In this document: piece after piece, positions 60,238-64,000 of the stretch
How the letters are laid out: every line of letters begins with the position of its first letter
Numbering within the stretch: the stretch's first letter is position 1
NCBI GenBank assembly: GCA_027563935.2
Contig: CM050449.1
Coordinates: forward strand, 13,964,501-14,028,500
Length of the DNA: 64,000 nucleotides
Reading direction: 5' to 3'
Source of the DNA: Costus lasius
Taxonomy: Eukaryota > Streptophyta > Magnoliopsida > Zingiberales > Costaceae
The notes under the pieces: model-generated
Database searches by the model: none
Seen by the model: the letters and a program-made list of their open reading frames with translations, nothing else
What the model was told of the DNA's origin: nothing
Made by a program: the position numbers and the translations under genes

Positions 60238-63200
60238 CTATTGCACTAGGAAATGGAATTCTGAGTTCTGTTGAAGAAGTGGCGGCATCTCCACATTAGT
60301 GAGGCTAATGTCAAACGACGACCTAATTATATCACCAATAAAGAACGGAATGCTGCAAAGGTAATGAACAGAATAGTTGAGTCAACCAATGTCTAGTTCA
60401 TCTACAAACGCAAAAAAGTTTTCCTTGTTTTTCTGTTCTGAACATCAAGATAAACTTCTATATTTTTACCTCGAATCATCATCCAGTAAGAAAGAGTTGT
60501 TTGGCATGTTAATTGAATCATCAGTTGTCATATTTTTCATGTTGGCGATGACCTGAAATTCAATGGTGAAATAGGTGATTGTGTAGGAAAACATTAATAT
60601 ATTGTTGTATGATGACGAAAGGATTATCAATTTGTTTTTGTCTTGTTAGTTATAAAGTTGATAAAGTTTAATTCAGGGATTGAGGTTGGATCCTTTTTAT
60701 ATGGATTATGGCAAGAAGAAGAGAAATCATGAAAGGAATTAGTAGCATGGATATACTCACATCCTGAGGCAAACCCTGTGAACCATATTTGTCATCCCAA
60801 AACATTGTGCCAATCCTATAAATCTGGGGAATGCTCAGGAGCTGGAAGCAATGGAGTTGGTTTTGTTAGATCCTATGGATAAATGTGAAATTGGACAATT
60901 TGACTTCTGACTTACTGGGCAAATTTCATTTTTAATCTCTTCCAAGGACATTTGCGATTTTTGATGCAATGCCTGCACAAAATTGATATGTATGGGTTCA
61001 TCTATCTATGAAAGACGATTTTTACATTTCACTCACCAGGAATCCAATTGCCTGTCTTATGTGTTGGAGTTCTTCCCATGAGTTCCCGACCAACTGCTCG
61101 TAGAAATTGATATTGGCACAAAATCATTAGTTCCTGTCTTCCATTTGTTGTCATTCTCTTTAGGGAGGCATTAAGTAACTATGTGAAATACTTGTCGAAT
61201 GACTGACCTCCTGTTCTGTGTTGGAGCACCATTGTTCTAACTCCTGCAGGCCGGACTTCACAAATTCTGCATTGCTGAACGAGCAGCACTCTCGTCGAAG
61301 TAGCAAACTGAAGATCATAATGGAAATATGAGCAACTTCCATTTTCTTTCATGAACCGCAATACTAGAACCTTATATCCAGTCATTCCAAATAACTATAG
61401 TGGAACTCAGTGAATGTTTACCTATTAAATAACTGTACGTTGATGTATGCAAAAACTTGGCTGAACATCTTATTAGTTATCATAGGAGGTACCTGTAGTA
61501 ATTATAACGTAGTTAGTATTTCATACAAACATGGATGGTATTTTTTGTTTGATCTAGAAAAAGATAAATGCCATCTTACGTAGTTTTCAGTTAAGGCATT
61601 CAATACACCATCCAAACTTTTCAGAATACTTTGCCAGTGAACATTTGATTCTTGCTTTGTTACAATATTGGAAAGAGTGCTCGTCGGTGACTCCTCAATT
61701 GATCTACTTCTTCCAAATCTCGGTGCCTGTTGGATAACATGTGTTAAAACTTCCTGGGACACCAGATTTTAGATTTTACTCATTAATATCAGAGAAATGG
61801 TCCAAGGACAAACCTGCATGCACATTGTTAAGAGTGGAGTGATCTCTTTCTTTAGACCGTCTCGTACCATTCCATAGATCTTCTCAACACAAGCTGTGAG
61901 TTGTTGCTTAAAAAGTAATGCTGGGTACTTGACTTCTATCCTGCTTGATTGATCTTCAAGCTTGCCCACCAGTCCACCGTAGCCACTTGAAACGCCCATT
62001 ATCGATGAAGATGAACGGGCATTCTGAAATTGTAAGTCACATAACAAGCTTCGATTAGTGATCAGGGTTATGTTCAGAATGGCCTTCTTTTAGTTAGATT
62101 GTGCTAAAAGAACAAGAGCACGATATACTTGCTTACGATCTGCTAAAGAATGTGACATTGGATATGGGCAGTTTTAGTAAAGACAATTTCAAATTTTCAA
62201 TTGTATTCCAAAATATTTGATAATTATGCTTCTTGGATTAATTCACTTACTCGTGTCATCCTACTGAACAATGTGACTGCTGTAGCTCGACTGCGATGTG
62301 ATACTGTACTCATTGCATTGCTTGCTTTTAGATTCTTTTGCAAAATAAATAGAAGGGTAGATGTTGTGGAAAGCCAATATGCAAGTTCACCGACACTATC
62401 CTGACTCTGTGAATATAAACCTTAAAATTTAGTGGTACAGGGATTATGATGCATCTTAAAAGTAGGGAGAAAAACTGGGAGGAATTCATGTGATCATGTC
62501 ATGCTTGGCTAACCTCAATAGATATCCTCATTGTTTGTATGATTCGCTCGAATATGCTTGTCTTTTCTGCCTCAAATGAATTCCACTGAAGCAGTGATTT
62601 GTAGACGATGCACGCTGCAGCAGGTCTCTTATTGTCAAATTTCTTGTATTCCCTGAGACACTTGAGAAGTGCTTCGTGATTTTCCTGCAAGTGTAAAGAA
62701 AACAAAGCATTTGATTATGGAAATAGTAAAAAGTATAAATTACTAGAACCCGTTGGTTCTTTGCAGATACGATTGATGTGGAATTATCACGGATTTATAT
62801 GTGGTGACATGGTGCCATTCAACTGATGCAACAGAGCATCACACAGTATTTCGCTGATGCATCAAGGGCAATTCTCAGGCCAACCATGCGTGCCATGACA
62901 TATCCATGCCACCCATTTCCTTTAAGAATGAATGGTTCACTGTTGGAAATAAAAATGGGATTTCTTATTGTCTTGATAAGTTTTGGTTCTTATCGCATAC
63001 TTTTTGCCGCTCGTTCAGAGACTTCTGTCTACTTAAAGCTGGTGAAAGCAGAGCAACAGTTGAATTCTGCAAGTTATAACTTTTATCAGTTGGTGTAGTT
63101 TTGATGCCTATATTGATAAGAAGTTTAGAAGAATGATAAACCTTTTTCCTTATTCTCGGAACATCTTCAGTAATATGACCGTTCTCCAATATCTGCAAAT

Positions 63201-64000
63201 TTAAACCATTATCTAATTCACCATCAAAATTCTTTCACCACAGGGTGCTGATTAGTATACCTTGGTTGGCTCAGTCAAGTTAGAAGCAGCAGCTTCTTGA
63301 GAATTTAGGTTAGTCTGATCATCAAGTGACAGATTTTCTGATTCCAATATGCTGATCTTTCTTTCAAGTCTGGAGAATAACTCCAATCAAGATCCTTGGA
63401 AGTTATGTAAAAGCAAAAATATGAACTAAAAATAATCAAGGCATGTGCTTTTACCATTCAGTTTTTACCTTTTAACGTGTTCTGATAAATCTTCATTTGG
63501 TGAAGCATCTAAAGATTGCTGCCTTAAGACCTTGTTTTCAGACTCTAAGCCAGACAAGCTTGATTCAAGTCTGCATGATTAATTAGAATTTATCAGATGT
63601 ATGCTGAAAATTGCTTATTTTTCATGTATTATGTTCAGATACCAGCCAAAACTAGAAGAGAAAATCCTCTATATCATATGTGCTACCTATCTATCATGTG
63701 CTGCAGTTCATTGATTTTGAACTTGGATTCTTCTGTATCTTTTAGTAATTCTTCAACCTGTTTCTGAACCTCGTTATACTTTCCCTCAAATTCTTCTGCC
63801 TTGACCTTGATTATATTTAATTCTTCCTGTAAGAGGCAAAAAAAAACTTAAATCATGAACAATGAAACATGTTATTTTTAGCAAAAACATTATTATTATG
63901 CAGGAATTCAGCCATTCACTCATAATTTAGGTTACTTGAGCAGAATGAGGGGCGCTGTTTTATTTACCTCCAGTTCTTTATTGCGGTTCGTCAACAACTC
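60238..64000 (-). CDS. class XI myosin, C-terminal half (gene continues past the window)
   Basis: Plant myosin XI moves organelles along actin. Only the tail is here. Minus-strand exons, 3' to 5': 60238-60352 (stop at 60238-60240), 60470-60552, 60761-60841, 60916-60972, 61037-61093, 61208-61307, 61422-61492, 61580-61726, 61814-62023, 62251-62400, 62514-62684, 63002-63067, 63142-63192, 63261-63369, 63469-63570, 63687-63826, 63968-64000 and on. Phases agree at every junction, giving at least 580 residues. The 5'-most exons encode heptad-rich coiled coil ([30 protein letters not shown]). Then comes the dilute globular tail: [71 protein letters not shown] and [14 protein letters not shown]. The subtype is not decided; the short C-terminus ending NSEFHFLVQ differs from the commonest XI forms. 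Motor and IQ motifs lie beyond base 64,000. Confidence 0.93.

Overview
This window reads as nuclear DNA of a flowering plant. It has intron-rich genes with GT-AG borders, chloroplast-targeted proteins, a plant class XI myosin, Ty1/copia and Ty3/gypsy LTR elements, and many small hAT-like non-autonomous transposons. GC-rich first exons (phosphoserine aminotransferase, the small Cys-rich gene) next to AT-rich intergenic DNA suggest a monocot, probably not a grass. That is an inference and no species is claimed.

Layout. Bases 1-23,500 are almost entirely repeats: a 2.6-kb LTR element carrying only gag (4909-7503, minus strand), a decayed copia-like remnant with a 406-bp tandem duplication (about 8.2-11.0 kb), a hAT-like MITE (11174-11627), one possible orphan terminal exon (12666-12852), and a nested structure at 14367-21306. 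The nested structure is a roughly 2-kb solo LTR of gypsy type, bounded by a 5-bp target duplication, that was later entered by a hAT MITE (perfect 8-bp duplication) and by a short-LTR copia element. Bases 23,550-45,978 hold one 22-exon gene on the plus strand for replication factor C subunit 1 (RFC1, 959 aa by my splicing). Its three largest introns are swollen by at least five hAT-like insertions and local duplications. Bases 47.7-52.5 kb hold two minus-strand genes: a small Cys-rich membrane-type plant protein and a nine-exon GH3 beta-glucan exohydrolase/beta-glucosidase (630 aa). Bases 55.9-59.1 kb hold two plus-strand genes for plastid proteins: intronless phosphoserine aminotransferase (421 aa) and a three-exon NDF5/PNSB2-type subunit of the photosynthetic NDH complex (389 aa). 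The right edge (60,238 to beyond 64,000, minus strand) is the 3' half of a class XI myosin gene with its coiled coil and dilute cargo-binding domain.

The genes have unrelated roles (clamp loading for DNA replication, cell-wall glucan hydrolysis, plastid serine synthesis, photosynthetic cyclic electron flow, organelle transport), and nothing suggests a functional cluster. I found no CRISPR array, operon-like system or obviously new biochemical system. The noteworthy material is transposon archaeology: several MITEs with recognisable 8-bp target duplications, the three-layer nested insertion, and the TE-driven growth of RFC1 introns. All exon borders were placed by eye from splice consensus, reading frame and recalled family sequences. 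No search was run.
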